A DNA stretch of 64,000 nucleotides from Bradyrhizobium sp. in8p8 (GTDB lineage: Bacteria > Pseudomonadota > Alphaproteobacteria > Rhizobiales > Xanthobacteraceae), in assembly GCF_000426845.1 (NCBI RefSeq), contig NZ_AUGD01000025.1, positions 1-64,000 of the forward strand. Reading direction: 5' to 3'. The position numbers were made by a program, and so were the translations under genes. The notes under the pieces were generated by a model. It was not told the origin of the DNA. It saw nothing but the letters and a program-made list of their open reading frames with translations, and ran no database searches. Shown piece after piece: positions 17,583 through 26,029 of the stretch (position 1 is its first letter; the number at the start of each line of letters is the position of its first letter).

Positions 17583-18308
17583 TTATCGTTTGGTCTCGCG
17601 GCAGCCGGCGGCTTCGGCCTCCTCGACCGAGCAGAACCAGCGGGTGCCCTTGCTGACCTTCATCCTGATCTGGGTGTACCAGCGGCTGGTCGGCCGGTGA
17701 TAGATGCACTCGCCGGCGCTGTTCACATTGCCCTTGATGGTGCAGTCCGGCGAGGGGGCGACCGGCCCCGAGGCCGAGGCAAGCAGCACGGCATGCGCTC
17801 CGTCGGGCGGCTTGGTCGCGCCCAGAATAGTGGTCTTCTTGTTTCGGACGCGCCAGTCCCAGGGCGCGATGAAGGCGCCCTGCCACATCCCGACCTTGGC
17901 CTCGCGCGCGGCTTTTTCATCCGCCTCGTAGTCGCGGGACATGCGGGTATAGGCCAGCGCCCAGCCGCTGCGCACCAGCCATTTCTGGATGTCCTCGCCG
18001 CCGACCTCGCAGCGCGCCACGGTGCGGCCGCGCCGGTCGATAGAGCGGGTGTGGCAGACCCAGTTCCTGCCGTCGGCGTGTTTGGCAAGCTCGTCGCGGG
18101 CCGCGACGCCGCAGGTCCACCGCTCGGCCTTGGTGTTAAGGCAGAGCTGGTCGATTGCGGGCGCGTCGATGCCGCCGAGCCGAATGCGCGTATTGCCGAT
18201 CACGACCGCATCGCCGGCACGGACCTTTGCGGTCCCGGCGATCTCGGCGGCGTACGCCAGCGACGGGAGGGCCAGCAAAGACAGCGCAAGGAGGAATTTT
18301 CGCAACAT
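17583..18308 (-). CDS. Exported staphylococcal-nuclease-like protein with altered active site
   Basis: A 241-residue protein with a cleavable signal peptide (cut near AYA-AE, residue 20) and an SNase-like domain at about 22-145. The canonical loop R-L-x-G-I-D-A-P-E is here RLGGIDAPAID: the Arg (43) and Asp (48) are kept, but the catalytic Glu is Ala (51). The second Arg is present in DRRGRTVARC (95). Four or more cysteines in the domain suggest disulfides. A C-terminal segment of about 60 residues (C-x-I...W-F-C-S-V-E-E-A-E-A-A-G-C) resembles a small cysteine-stabilised module. Without the Glu, normal SNase hydrolysis is doubtful, so binding without cleavage is possible. Confidence 0.78.
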   Translation of the reverse strand: MLRKFLLALSLLALPSLAYAAEIAGTAKVRAGDAVVIGNTRIRLGGIDAPAIDQLCLNTKAERWTCGVAARDELAKHADGRNWVCHTRSIDRRGRTVARCEVGGEDIQKWLVRSGWALAYTRMSRDYEADEKAAREAKVGMWQGAFIAPWDWRVRNKKTTILGATKPPDGAHAVLLASASGPVAPSPDCTIKGNVNSAGECIYHRPTSRWYTQIRMKVSKGTRWFCSVEEAEAAGCRETKR

Positions 18309-18460
18309 GCCGGTCCGCGTGTGATGAACGTCTTTGCTAGACGGCGCAATTGTGGTCGGCTTTTGACTCGTCGGCCAGCTTATGCCTCACGATTGAGCTT
18401 TCAACTTCCCGTCATTGTGGAAGGGCGTTCTCCCCCTCCAGGGCAGGGTAACAGAGTTCG

Positions 18461-20188
18461 TCACCCCCGCGCCATCGCGCGCTTCGCCACTGCCAGTCCC
18501 ATCAGCACGAAGGCCGACGTCACCTCCGGGCCGCCGACAAGAATCCGCGTCGGCGTCTTCATCTTGTTCCACTCGTAGGCGCGGAACGGGCCGCGGCGGC
18601 CGCCTTCGCCAAGGCTCGAGATGATGACGTTCAAGGCCGGCGCAAAGGCGCGCGGGTCTGCCCCGAGATGGCCGAGCGCGATCAGCGCCAACGCGGCGTC
18701 GAACACGTTCATCTCCGCAGCCATCAGCTCGCCTTTGACGTAGGCCAGCACGCGGTGGCGGATGAAATCGAAATCGCCGGCTGGGTCGATCGCCGCTTGC
18801 GCGGCCAGCGGCAGCGACAGGAACGCGGCATAGCAGCGGCCGAAATAGGCGCTGTAGAGCTCCGGCAGATAGTAGATGTGCGAGCGCGGATTGGCGAAGG
18901 CACCGCTCGCCGCCAGCCGCTTCTGAAAGCCGATGATGCGATGGACGGTGGCGAGCCGCGCCGGAGTCTCCAAGACCTTCCAGCGCCCCAGGTTGCGAAA
19001 GCTCACCTCGAGGATGTCGAGATTGAGCGTCGGGTCGAGATCGTTGCCGTAAGGGCGCTCGCCGGCGAGGTTGTCGATCCAGGTCGCAACCCCGCCCTCG
19101 TAGTCGATGTTGTCGTTGAGCGGCACGGTCACGCGGGGGGCGTTGACGCCGGCGCGCACCTGATAGCCGGCGTAGAAGTCCAATAGCGGCTGTTCGATGA
19201 TGGGATCGGTGCACCCGGCCTGCGTCGCTGCGGAGATCGAGCACGCCGTGGTGTCGCAATCCGGCACGTAGATTCCGAAGCCGAGATCCTGCTTGATCTG
19301 TGCGAAGTAGCGGGAGAAGCGTGGATGCGGCGCCGGCGCCAGTGCGGTGACCACGTTGAAGCGTGCGCCACCCAGGCCCTCGACCTCCTCGCGGCTGATG
19401 TTGACGCAGAAATCCACCATGTCGGCGATGGCGCGCTCCGCTGCCGTCTTGTCAGCCGGCGAGGCGAGTCCGGTTTCGACATAGCTCAGCAGCGCCTCGA
19501 TGAAGAACGCGTCGTAATAGGCCGAGCGATGGCGGATCTGCACCGGCTCCCACATCGGCTCGGCAATGCCTTTCCAGGGCGGATTGACCACGGCGCGCGC
19601 CGGCGAGCGCGCGATGAAGACGCGGGCGAGATTGAACAGCAGCGAGGAGTTCTTGTAGCCGCGGGCGTTCAGCCCCGTCAGTGCCATGATCAGCTCACGC
19701 CCGCGGAAATCGGGATCGCCGATCAGGTTGAAGGCGGCATAGGTCGGCAGGAAACCGTTTCGGCGGTGCGAGCCGAGCAGATGCTGTGCGCAGTCGCGGA
19801 TCGCGCCGTCGATCTGCGCGCTCTGCGGCATGTCCGCAGCGAACGGCGCCGGTGGCGGCTTGGGATGGTCGAGCGCGATGCTGTCGACGAGATCGGCGAT
19901 CGGCTGGCCGATCGCGGCCCAGTCGGGCTCGGCCTCGTCGCGGGCGCGGGCGAGCGCCTCGCGCAACCGGGCCAGCTTCGTCTCGTCGCGCAGCTCGGGC
20001 AGGCCGGCGCGACGGAGCAATATCCGTAGTGCGGGATTGCCGAGTGCAGTCTTGTAGAATTGGGCCAGATGTGGATCGCCGCCGGCCGTCACGGACAATA
20101 CCGGGTCGCAGACGTCGTAAAGCGAGGGGCCGTCCTTCCGCGCCGTGAGCGCCCGGCAGGCGGCGCCGGCAAAATAATGAAAGCTCAT
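18461..20188 (-). CDS. Unrecognised 575-residue protein
   Basis: I do not recognise the family. The protein has no clear signal peptide or membrane span and is mostly helical. It has regularly spaced aromatic and Leu-rich segments and a Cys-rich patch (about 285-315, several Cys in a short span). The block LNDNIDYEGGVATWIDNLAG and the overall helix-rich layout recall alpha/alpha-toroid proteins (terpene cyclase or glycosidase-like), but that is a weak impression. The ATG at 20188 is chosen because upstream codons to 20296 look non-coding. Codon use is like that of the neighbours. It is divergent from the pseudo-caspase gene at 20609. Confidence 0.7.
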   Translation of the reverse strand: MSFHYFAGAACRALTARKDGPSLYDVCDPVLSVTAGGDPHLAQFYKTALGNPALRILLRRAGLPELRDETKLARLREALARARDEAEPDWAAIGQPIADLVDSIALDHPKPPPAPFAADMPQSAQIDGAIRDCAQHLLGSHRRNGFLPTYAAFNLIGDPDFRGRELIMALTGLNARGYKNSSLLFNLARVFIARSPARAVVNPPWKGIAEPMWEPVQIRHRSAYYDAFFIEALLSYVETGLASPADKTAAERAIADMVDFCVNISREEVEGLGGARFNVVTALAPAPHPRFSRYFAQIKQDLGFGIYVPDCDTTACSISAATQAGCTDPIIEQPLLDFYAGYQVRAGVNAPRVTVPLNDNIDYEGGVATWIDNLAGERPYGNDLDPTLNLDILEVSFRNLGRWKVLETPARLATVHRIIGFQKRLAASGAFANPRSHIYYLPELYSAYFGRCYAAFLSLPLAAQAAIDPAGDFDFIRHRVLAYVKGELMAAEMNVFDAALALIALGHLGADPRAFAPALNVIISSLGEGGRRGPFRAYEWNKMKTPTRILVGGPEVTSAFVLMGLAVAKRAMARG

Positions 20189-20429
20189 GAAATACCTGGT
20201 TGCGGGGGCTTGGCCGGGGCCGGCGAGCGCGCAGCTGTCCGCACGCCACCCCCTGCAAGTCTTTGAAAAGGCTATCCGGATTCGCAGGAAATACAAACGT
20301 GAAGGAGGTCACGGAAAATGCCGGCATGAGGGCTGCATGGTCGGCCCCCGGAAGGCTACGGGGAAGCCCAGAATCGAGAAGTTTGGCGGGGTGAATTAAT
20401 CAACATATTCAGGATCTTATCTCAAATTT

Positions 20430-20459
20430 TTGGCAATCTATTGCTCCAGGTCCTATATG
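20430..20459 (+). promoter_or_regulatory. Candidate vegetative promoter of the pseudo-caspase gene
   Basis: TTGGCA (20430-20435) and TATATG (20454-20459) are separated by 18 bases. They lie in the most AT-rich part of the 420-base gap between the divergent genes at 20188 and 20609. This would give a leader of about 140 bases. The boxes are only moderate matches. Confidence 0.35.
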
Positions 20460-20490
20460 CGGTTAAGGGTTTGTTTGGTGCGGCGCCGCA

Positions 20491-20520
20491 AATTGCGCGC
20501 AATTCGGGGGCACACCCCCG
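20491..20520 (+). promoter_or_regulatory. Two adjacent dyads in the presumed leader of the pseudo-caspase gene
   Basis: A perfect 14-bp palindrome, AATTGCGCGCAATT (20491-20504), is directly followed by a hairpin of CGGGGG, a CACA loop and CCCCCG (20505-20520). They lie 30-60 bases after the candidate promoter and about 90 bases before the start codon. They could be an operator plus a leader hairpin. No T-run follows, so an intrinsic terminator is unlikely. Confidence 0.4.
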
Positions 20521-20608
20521 GCCAATCCTTCAAACCTAAAGACGCTAGCTCGCTACTCAAGCAGTGTGCGCGCGCTTGGCTGGTCTTTGGCACAGGAAAC
20601 GAACCGAG

Positions 20609-21457
20609 ATGAATGTAAAGCAGCTCGACCTTTCCAGACGGACGATCGCGGTCGCCGCAGCCCTCATCGGCACGGTATCGCTCGCGATCGGCGCCCATGC
20701 TGCTCTGAACATGCGTGCGATCGATGCCGCCAAGGCCGTCACGACCGACCAGATCACCGGTTCGATCGGTCAGAGCGCGCGCCTCGCGCTGGTCATCGGC
20801 AATGGACATTATCCCGACGCCAGCGCGCCGCTGACGCAGTCGATCAACGACGCCCGCGCGCTGTCCTCGTCCCTGCGCAAGAACGGCTTTGACGTCGACA
20901 TGGTGGAAGACGCGACCAAGGACGACATGGTCCGCGCCGTCAACCGCCTGAAGTCCCGGATCAAGCGCGACAGCGTCGTCATGCTGTTCTTCGGCGGCTA
21001 CGGCGTGCAGGCTGGTCGTGAGAGCTACATGCTGCCGGTCGATGCCGTGATCTGGAAGGAACGCGACGTGCGCCGGCATGGCGTCTCCATCGACGGCGTG
21101 CTCGACATGATGAAGGAGCAGGGCGCCAAGGCCAAGCTCGTCGTGGTCGATGCCTCCCGCCGTAACCCTTACGAGCGGCGCTTCCGCTCCTATAGTCACG
21201 GCCTCGCGCCGATCAGCGCGTCCGACAACGCGCTGATCCTCACCTCCGCGTCGCCGGGCAAGGTCGTCGACGACGGCAGGGGTGAGCACAGCGTGCTGGT
21301 CAGCGAATTCCTCAACAACCTCGGTCAGCCCGGCAGCGCCGAAAGCGTCTTCAACAAGACGCGCCTCGCCATCTCGCGCGCCAGCGAAGGCGAGCAGGTC
21401 CCGACCGTTTCCTCCTCGTTGCTCGAAGACGTCCGGTTGAGCGAAGCCGGCGGCTAG
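20609..21457 (+). CDS. Pseudo-caspase (C14 caspase fold, His to Tyr and Cys to Ser)
   Basis: A 282-residue protein with an N-terminal signal/anchor segment (about 12-32) and a caspase-like p20 domain from about 57 (RLALVIGNGHYPD). The active-site regions are recognisable but mutated. The usual S-G-H-G is FFGGYGVQ, with Tyr131 at the His position, and the usual D-A-C-R is VVVDASRRNP, with Ser183 at the Cys position. Both catalytic residues are therefore missing, as in the pseudo-orthocaspases described in bacteria. The surrounding scaffold (SYMLPVDAVIW, DVRRHG, ILTSASPG) is kept, so selection has maintained a fold without proteolysis. The start at 20609 follows a GAAACGAACCGAG leader. A close relative with TPRs is at 48886-50421. 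Confidence 0.85.
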   Translation: MNVKQLDLSRRTIAVAAALIGTVSLAIGAHAALNMRAIDAAKAVTTDQITGSIGQSARLALVIGNGHYPDASAPLTQSINDARALSSSLRKNGFDVDMVEDATKDDMVRAVNRLKSRIKRDSVVMLFFGGYGVQAGRESYMLPVDAVIWKERDVRRHGVSIDGVLDMMKEQGAKAKLVVVDASRRNPYERRFRSYSHGLAPISASDNALILTSASPGKVVDDGRGEHSVLVSEFLNNLGQPGSAESVFNKTRLAISRASEGEQVPTVSSSLLEDVRLSEAGG

Positions 21458-21465
21458 CTTTTCTT

Positions 21466-21488
21466 ACCCTCCCCTGCAGGGGGAGGGT
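21466..21488. terminator. Hairpin between convergent genes (part of a dispersed repeat)
   Basis: ACCCTCCCC (21466-21474) pairs perfectly with GGGGAGGGT (21480-21488) around a five-base loop. It lies between the converging pseudo-caspase and adaptor genes, so it can serve as a bidirectional terminator. The following bases to about 21560 resemble the dispersed repeat also seen at 56490-56655. Confidence 0.5.
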
Positions 21489-21573
21489 CGATCGTGCGCA
21501 AGCGCGAGCGGGGTGGGGTGATCTCTCCTCTCGGGGAGTGCCCGCACGGGTGAGGTGTCCTGTTTCTCCGCGA

Positions 21574-22464
21574 CTACTTCGCGGCTTCCGCACTCGCCAT
21601 CACCGGGCGCACCGGGTCGCCTTCGCGGAGCAGCGCGCCGGCGCGCGCGACGACGACATCGCCTTCGTTGAGCCCGTCGCGGACCTCGATATTGCCGCCC
21701 GACATCAAGCCGACCTCGATACGCTTGGTCTCGACGCGGTTGCGGCGGATCACCTGCACCACGGTCCCGGCGGAGGAATACTGCACGGCGGTCAGCGGCA
21801 CCGCGACGTTGCAACTCTGCCCGGTCTTGATCAGGGCGCGCCCGCTCCCGTTCAGGAGCAGCCGCTTCTGCGAGGAAATGCCGATATAGACCATGCCCTG
21901 CTGGATGTTCGGCTCGACGGTCGCCCCGATGCGGCGCACCTTGCCGCTGATGTCGCCGGCACCTGCGATCCGCACGGTGGCCTGCTGATTGACTGCGAGC
22001 TTGCGCACGTCCGCGGTGGCGACGAGGCCGACCAGATCATATTCGCTGCGCGCCACGATCGTGAACAGCGCCTCGCCCTTGGCCGAGGCGAAGTTGCCGA
22101 TCTGCGCAGTCGAATTTGCGATCACGCCGGCGACGGGTGCGGTGACCTGAAGCGTGCCGCCTTCGGGCAGCGCGAGCCGCGCCAGCACCTGTCCGGCGGT
22201 GGTGGTGTCGCCCGCTTCCGCCAGCACGTCCGTGACCTTCAGGCCGGGACGCTCGGGCCGCACCGAGGTTTCCTCGCGCGCGATGATCGTGCCGGTCGCC
22301 TCGACGATGTCGGAGAAGCAGGATTTTGCGACTTTCAACACGGTGACCGCCGGCCCCTTGGGCGCATCGTCATCGGCGGCAGCCGGGTAGGGGCTGACGA
22401 CGAGCAGGCCGGCGAGGGCTGCGGGACACAAGTTGCGAACGACGGCACGGGACAAATGACGCAT
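21574..22464 (-). CDS. Orphan RND-type periplasmic adaptor (membrane fusion protein)
   Basis: A 296-residue exported protein with a signal peptide (about 1-31, ending near AAA-DD). It has the barrel-sandwich layout of HlyD/AcrA-type adaptors: VRPERPGLKVTDVLAEAGD, a short connecting segment and the mirrored half LQVTAPVAGVIAN. A beta-barrel and membrane-proximal domain follow, ending VRDGLNEGDVVVARAGALLREGDPV. There is no long coiled-coil hairpin between the lipoyl halves, which is unusual for an RND adaptor. The distinctive segment K-S-C-F-S-D-I-V after the signal recurs in the adaptor at 46982-47911. No pump gene is next to it. The start at 22464 is preferred over 22539. Confidence 0.85.
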   Translation of the reverse strand: MRHLSRAVVRNLCPAALAGLLVVSPYPAAADDDAPKGPAVTVLKVAKSCFSDIVEATGTIIAREETSVRPERPGLKVTDVLAEAGDTTTAGQVLARLALPEGGTLQVTAPVAGVIANSTAQIGNFASAKGEALFTIVARSEYDLVGLVATADVRKLAVNQQATVRIAGAGDISGKVRRIGATVEPNIQQGMVYIGISSQKRLLLNGSGRALIKTGQSCNVAVPLTAVQYSSAGTVVQVIRRNRVETKRIEVGLMSGGNIEVRDGLNEGDVVVARAGALLREGDPVRPVMASAEAAK

Positions 22465-22813
22465 TGGAAATTCCACGGGGGCTATGCCTCCAACCGATAG
22501 CAGATGGCCGCCGCGCGCACTACGGCCGCGTCGTCCCAAGACGGGATGCCGCGCCGCCGCAGGCGTCGCGGCAAGTCTTTGATTAGTCGCGGGATTGGAG
22601 AACAGGTTCGCGCCTGTTGACCTTGGTCGCCATCGCGGCCCGAACGCGGGTGAGGGCGCTGCGGCGCTAGGACATCCACGATTCTGGGGGCATGTTCGTC
22701 CAGGGTCATTGGTAGCCGGTCAATCGCCGATCCGGGATGCTGCCGGCCAACCTGTCGTCCTGCTGCACCACGTCGAAGACGTCACAGGGCAGGTCGCTGC
22801 ACCGCGCTGACCG
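22465..22813. other. Gene-poor stretch upstream of the orphan adaptor
   Basis: 349 bases with only short frames. A minus-strand frame at 22482-22709 ends in a plausible-looking stretch, but it has no recognisable domain and overlaps the probable adaptor promoter. I see no consensus promoter and no repeat here. Confidence 0.4.
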
Positions 22814-22984
22814 TCAGCTGCGGCGCTCCCCGAGCAGCTTGCCGGACGAGCGCTCGATCAAATGCAGCCGCGTGCAGGCCGGGCAGGACACGGACACATG
22901 CGTACGATCGGCCGGCTCATCGGTCAGCCGATGCTGCACGTTCAGGCCCGTCTGGGGGCATTTGAAGACAATTTGTCGGTCCAT
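22814..22984 (-). CDS. Small zinc-ribbon-like protein (56 aa)
   Basis: A 56-residue frame too short for usual gene callers. It begins MDRQIVFKCPQTG and contains a second pair, SCPACTRLH, giving C-P-x-x-G and C-P-x-C knuckles about 25 residues apart, as in small rubredoxin-like or zinc-ribbon proteins. It closes with SGKLLGERRS. Similar tiny proteins are familiar to me from Bradyrhizobium and relatives, always annotated as hypothetical. There is no strong ribosome site, but the motif structure makes chance unlikely. A metal-binding role is inferred. Confidence 0.65.
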   Translation of the reverse strand: MDRQIVFKCPQTGLNVQHRLTDEPADRTHVSVSCPACTRLHLIERSSGKLLGERRS

Positions 22985-23203
22985 GCGCAAGATATGACGC
23001 CAAGGCGGGCCTCGTGGAATTACGGATGTTTACGTAGGTCGGTGGCCGCGGCTCCCCCGGCGGGATCAAGAACTCCACCCCGTTCGGCTCCTGCCGGCAG
23101 GGTAGCTTCGCCTTGGCCGGCGCGCGCTGTGGCCCGCAGGGGATCGGACGGGGATCTTGCGATGCCGATGCGAACCAATGCCGCGCGAACGCATTGAACC
23201 GGC

Positions 23204-23380
23204 ATGCCGCGTGAGAACGATCTCGAAGGTAAGCCCGACATGGGTGGCAAGCATGGCGGTCAGGCCGGCCAGCCCAAGCTTCCGCCGCGTCCGCAGGAGG
23301 GCGAGCGCGATGGTGACGTCGTGGCAAAGCGCCACACCGGCCAAACCGATCGCGCGCCGTCTCCGACCAAACCAAAATAG
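23204..23380 (+). CDS. Candidate small hydrophilic protein (58 aa)
   Basis: A 58-codon frame from ATG 23204 to TAG. The product is Gly/Lys/Pro/Gln-rich, with no hydrophobic core and no Cys: it starts MPRENDLEGKPDMGGKHGG and ends in a Pro/Lys tail. Third codon positions are G/C-rich as in the neighbours. No convincing ribosome site precedes it. It would be intrinsically disordered. Several longer minus-strand frames cross the region but look less protein-like. Confidence 0.38.
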   Translation: MPRENDLEGKPDMGGKHGGQAGQPKLPPRPQEGERDGDVVAKRHTGQTDRAPSPTKPK

Positions 23381-23470
23381 CGCCTCGCGCACCGCCGGCG
23401 CGCCGGAACGGCGGCAACGTGATGCCGTTAGCCTGGAGTGGCAACAAGAGTTGGAAACGGAGGCTGGCTC

Positions 23471-23593
23471 GTGTTTTGGATCTGTTGGAACACCGCCTGG
23501 TCGTTGATCATCAGCGGCATCATGGTCGCCACCATCGTCAGCCACCCCGACGCCGAATTCGCCGAAGTGCGAGCAGCCCGACGGTTGATGTGA
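23471..23593 (+). CDS. Candidate small membrane protein (40 aa)
   Basis: A 40-codon frame opening with GTG at 23471, seven bases after a good ribosome site (GGAGG). The product begins with about 23 mostly hydrophobic residues with aromatic ends (FWICWNTAWSLIISGIMVA). It continues with a charged tail (HPDAEFAEVRAARR), the layout of a single-span small membrane protein. The combination of ribosome site, hydrophobic segment and positive tail argues for a real gene. Function unknown. Confidence 0.5.
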   Translation: MFWICWNTAWSLIISGIMVATIVSHPDAEFAEVRAARRLM

Positions 23594-23781
23594 GCCTCCC
23601 GACCTCGCGCAGGCGGATGCCGATACACGTCAGCTCTGCGGACCTGGTCCGCTCCCGAACCCTCGGCTCGACCCGCCTTTTGTCGGGAGCATGATCTTGC
23701 GGATGACTGGCTCTCGCGGCAGTTGCTGGATAATGGGTTTGCGTATGGCTAAGCTTTGGTCCGTTCAGGACACAGAACGAG

Positions 23782-24756
23782 ATGGATCGACGCGCATTTC
23801 TGTCTTCGAGCATTTTTCTTGCATTGGCGTCGCGTAACGTCGCACGCGCAGCGGGCAAGGTTTTCCGTATCGGCTGGCTCACGGCGCAACGAGAGGCGAG
23901 CCTTGCTCCTTTTCTCGAAGTGTTTCGCACCGGTCTTCGCGAACTCGGATATCGTGAGAACGAGAACCTCGAGGTCACCTATTGCTATGGCGACGATGAT
24001 CTAGCCCGCGTTGCGCCGCTGGCGGCAAGCTTGGTTCGCAAACCCGTCGACCTGATGGTCGTGCAGGGCGCTGCCGTCGCGGTCGTGTCCGAACTGAAGC
24101 TATCTACCCCCACCGTGTATGTCTTCAGCGGCGACCCCGTCGTCGCCGGCTTCGCCAGCAGCCTTGCGCGGCCGCGTGCCAACATGACCGGCTTGACGTT
24201 CATGGCCGCCGAATTGAACGCCAAGCGTTTGGAAATCTTGCGAGATACCGTTCCAGGCTTGCAACGCGTCGCCATCGTCGGCAATCCAGAACATCCCGGC
24301 TCGCAGATCGAACGCGCTTACGCGGAGGACACGGCCAAGAAACTCCGACTGGCAACCGACTTCTTCGCCACCGCAAACCAAGACCAGCTTGCCGCTGCAT
24401 TCGCAGCGATGGACTCGAAGCCCCCGCAAGCGATTTCGCTCTTTGCGGATGGTTTTGCCATCCAATATCGGAGCCGGATCATTGAGCATGCGATGAAACA
24501 TCGGGCGCCCGTCATTTCGGGGTGGCCCGTATTCGCCAGGAGCGGCGCCCTCTGCACCTATGGACCCAAGCTCTCCGACTCTTATCTCCGCCTGGCGTCG
24601 TATGTGGATCGCGTTCTCAGAGGAACGGCCCCCTCGGAATTGCCGATCGAACGGCCGACGAAGTTCGAAACCGTCGTCAATCTCAAGACCGCCAAGATGC
24701 TCGGCCTGAGCTTGCCCGACTCCATCATCGCCTCCGCCGATGAAGTGATCGAATGA
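23782..24756 (+). CDS. ABC transporter substrate-binding protein (ABC_sub_bind/TrpX type), orphan
   Basis: A 324-residue exported protein. The signal peptide has an RR pair (MDRRAFLSSS) and is cut near residue 23 (ARA-AG). The mature part follows the two-lobed ABC_sub_bind pattern: FRIGWLTAQ, FRTGLRELGYRENENL, the conserved block SGDPVVAGFASSLARPRANMTG, and the closing ETVVNLKTAKMLGLSLPDSI. The family binds amino-acid or aromatic-like ligands in TrpXYZ-type systems. No permease or ATPase gene is near, which is common for this family in Bradyrhizobium. Ligand unknown. Confidence 0.88.
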   Translation: MDRRAFLSSSIFLALASRNVARAAGKVFRIGWLTAQREASLAPFLEVFRTGLRELGYRENENLEVTYCYGDDDLARVAPLAASLVRKPVDLMVVQGAAVAVVSELKLSTPTVYVFSGDPVVAGFASSLARPRANMTGLTFMAAELNAKRLEILRDTVPGLQRVAIVGNPEHPGSQIERAYAEDTAKKLRLATDFFATANQDQLAAAFAAMDSKPPQAISLFADGFAIQYRSRIIEHAMKHRAPVISGWPVFARSGALCTYGPKLSDSYLRLASYVDRVLRGTAPSELPIERPTKFETVVNLKTAKMLGLSLPDSIIASADEVIE

Positions 24757-24844
24757 TCGGCGCGGGCCGAGCGTTAAGCTGCTAACCTGTCGCCGGACCC
24801 TGGAAAATTGAGTGCGTCGTCGGGACCGCTGCTTCCTGCTGCCG

Positions 24845-25912
24845 CTATCCGGCAGCACGCCGCGCCCTGACCGGTTTGCCGGAGGCCGGGGGCCGGGCTT
24901 CCGCCACGTAGTCGGGAAGTTGAAACTTGCGCCGGTAATCCTTCGGCGACACGCCGGCCTGCTTTCGAAACAGGCGGCGGAAGGAGGCCACGTCCTCGTA
25001 GCCGACCTCGCGACAGATGTCCTCGATACCCGCTTCGGTCGTCTCGAGCAGTTGCTTGGCCTCCTCGATGCGCAGCGTCTGCACATAGGCGAGCGGCGAA
25101 TAGCCGGTCGCTGCGCGGAAGCGGCGATCGAATGAGCGCTTCGGTAGCCCGGAGTGATGCACCAGCGCCGCAATGAGATCCTGCCGCTGATAGTTCTGCG
25201 CGATGTAATCCTGGCATCGCGTGATCACGCCATCCCCGTGATCCACGTTCTGCACCATGGAGGCGAACGGCAATTGTCCTTCGCGATGCCACTGGTAGAG
25301 AAACAGCTTCGAGATACGGATCGCCTCTTCCGTGCCGCCGTATTTCGCGACGATCAGCAGCGCGAGATCCTGCCAGGACGATGCGCCGCCCCCGCAGACG
25401 AGATTGTGTCCGGGCCCGTTCTGCACCAGGACGCGGTCCATGCGGAGCTTGACCTCCGGGAAATGCTTTCGGAACACCGGCTCGTAAACCCAGTGTGTCG
25501 TCGCCTCGCACCCGTCGAGCAGGCCGGCTTCGGCGAGCACGAGCGATCCGCCGCATGATCCGTACATCTGTGCGCCTGCCTCGTGCATCTTCCTGATCCA
25601 TGCGATGAGCCGGCGATCAAGCCCGGCGGTGCCGGTCTTTGCAGTGACGATCACATTCGGCACGAACACGATATCGGTCGATGCGACGTGATCGGTGATG
25701 TCCTGCGGCATGATGCTGACGCCGGTGACCAGCGTGATCGGGCCGGGCTCGGCGCCGACCAGCCGCGGCTCGAACAAGCCGTCCGGCGTGCCGCCTTTGA
25801 CGCCGTCCCATATGCGCCCTGCGCCCCACAATGTGTCGAATACGCCGTAGATGATCGACGGATCGCATTCGGCAAACACCGGAATACTCACGCGTACACG
25901 TCCACGTGACAT
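24845..25912 (-). CDS. GlxA-type AraC family transcriptional regulator (DJ-1/PfpI-like N-terminus)
   Basis: A 355-residue regulator. Residues 1-200 form a class I glutamine-amidotransferase-like (DJ-1/PfpI) sensor domain with a nucleophile-elbow Cys in MYGSCGGSLVLAEAG. Residues about 230-330 form an AraC helix-turn-helix (LPKRSFDRRFRAATGYSPLAYVQTLRIEEAK, then DVASFRRLFRKQAGVSPKDYR). Regulators of this type often control amino-acid or quaternary-amine use. The ATG at 25912 is chosen because it opens the conserved RVRVSIPVFAECDP block. It is divergent from the methyltransferase gene at 26030, which could be its target. Confidence 0.88.
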   Translation of the reverse strand: MSRGRVRVSIPVFAECDPSIIYGVFDTLWGAGRIWDGVKGGTPDGLFEPRLVGAEPGPITLVTGVSIMPQDITDHVASTDIVFVPNVIVTAKTGTAGLDRRLIAWIRKMHEAGAQMYGSCGGSLVLAEAGLLDGCEATTHWVYEPVFRKHFPEVKLRMDRVLVQNGPGHNLVCGGGASSWQDLALLIVAKYGGTEEAIRISKLFLYQWHREGQLPFASMVQNVDHGDGVITRCQDYIAQNYQRQDLIAALVHHSGLPKRSFDRRFRAATGYSPLAYVQTLRIEEAKQLLETTEAGIEDICREVGYEDVASFRRLFRKQAGVSPKDYRRKFQLPDYVAEARPPASGKPVRARRAAG

Positions 25913-26029
25913 TCTGCAGCCTCTGGCTCGATTGGCTCGAAACTGACTATTCTGCCTCTGCATCCGCAAGTCCAGACACCGTATGTCGCACCTCAACGGC
26001 GCACGTCCGCGCCTTCGAAGGAGCAGGTC

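Noticed and set aside
16350..18578. 742-codon plus-strand open frame across aminotransferase and SNase genes
   Set aside because: Spans two real genes and their gap on the other strand; no motif and no ribosome site.
20430..20444. Sigma-54-like TGGCA...TTGC upstream of the pseudo-caspase gene
   Set aside because: Only nine bases separate the GG and GC elements instead of the required ten, so sigma-54 recognition is unlikely. The same bases fit a moderate vegetative -35 box.
22917..23447. 176-codon minus-strand frame in the gene-poor region
   Set aside because: Arg/Pro/Ala-rich without domain or ribosome site, and it conflicts with better-looking small frames on both strands.
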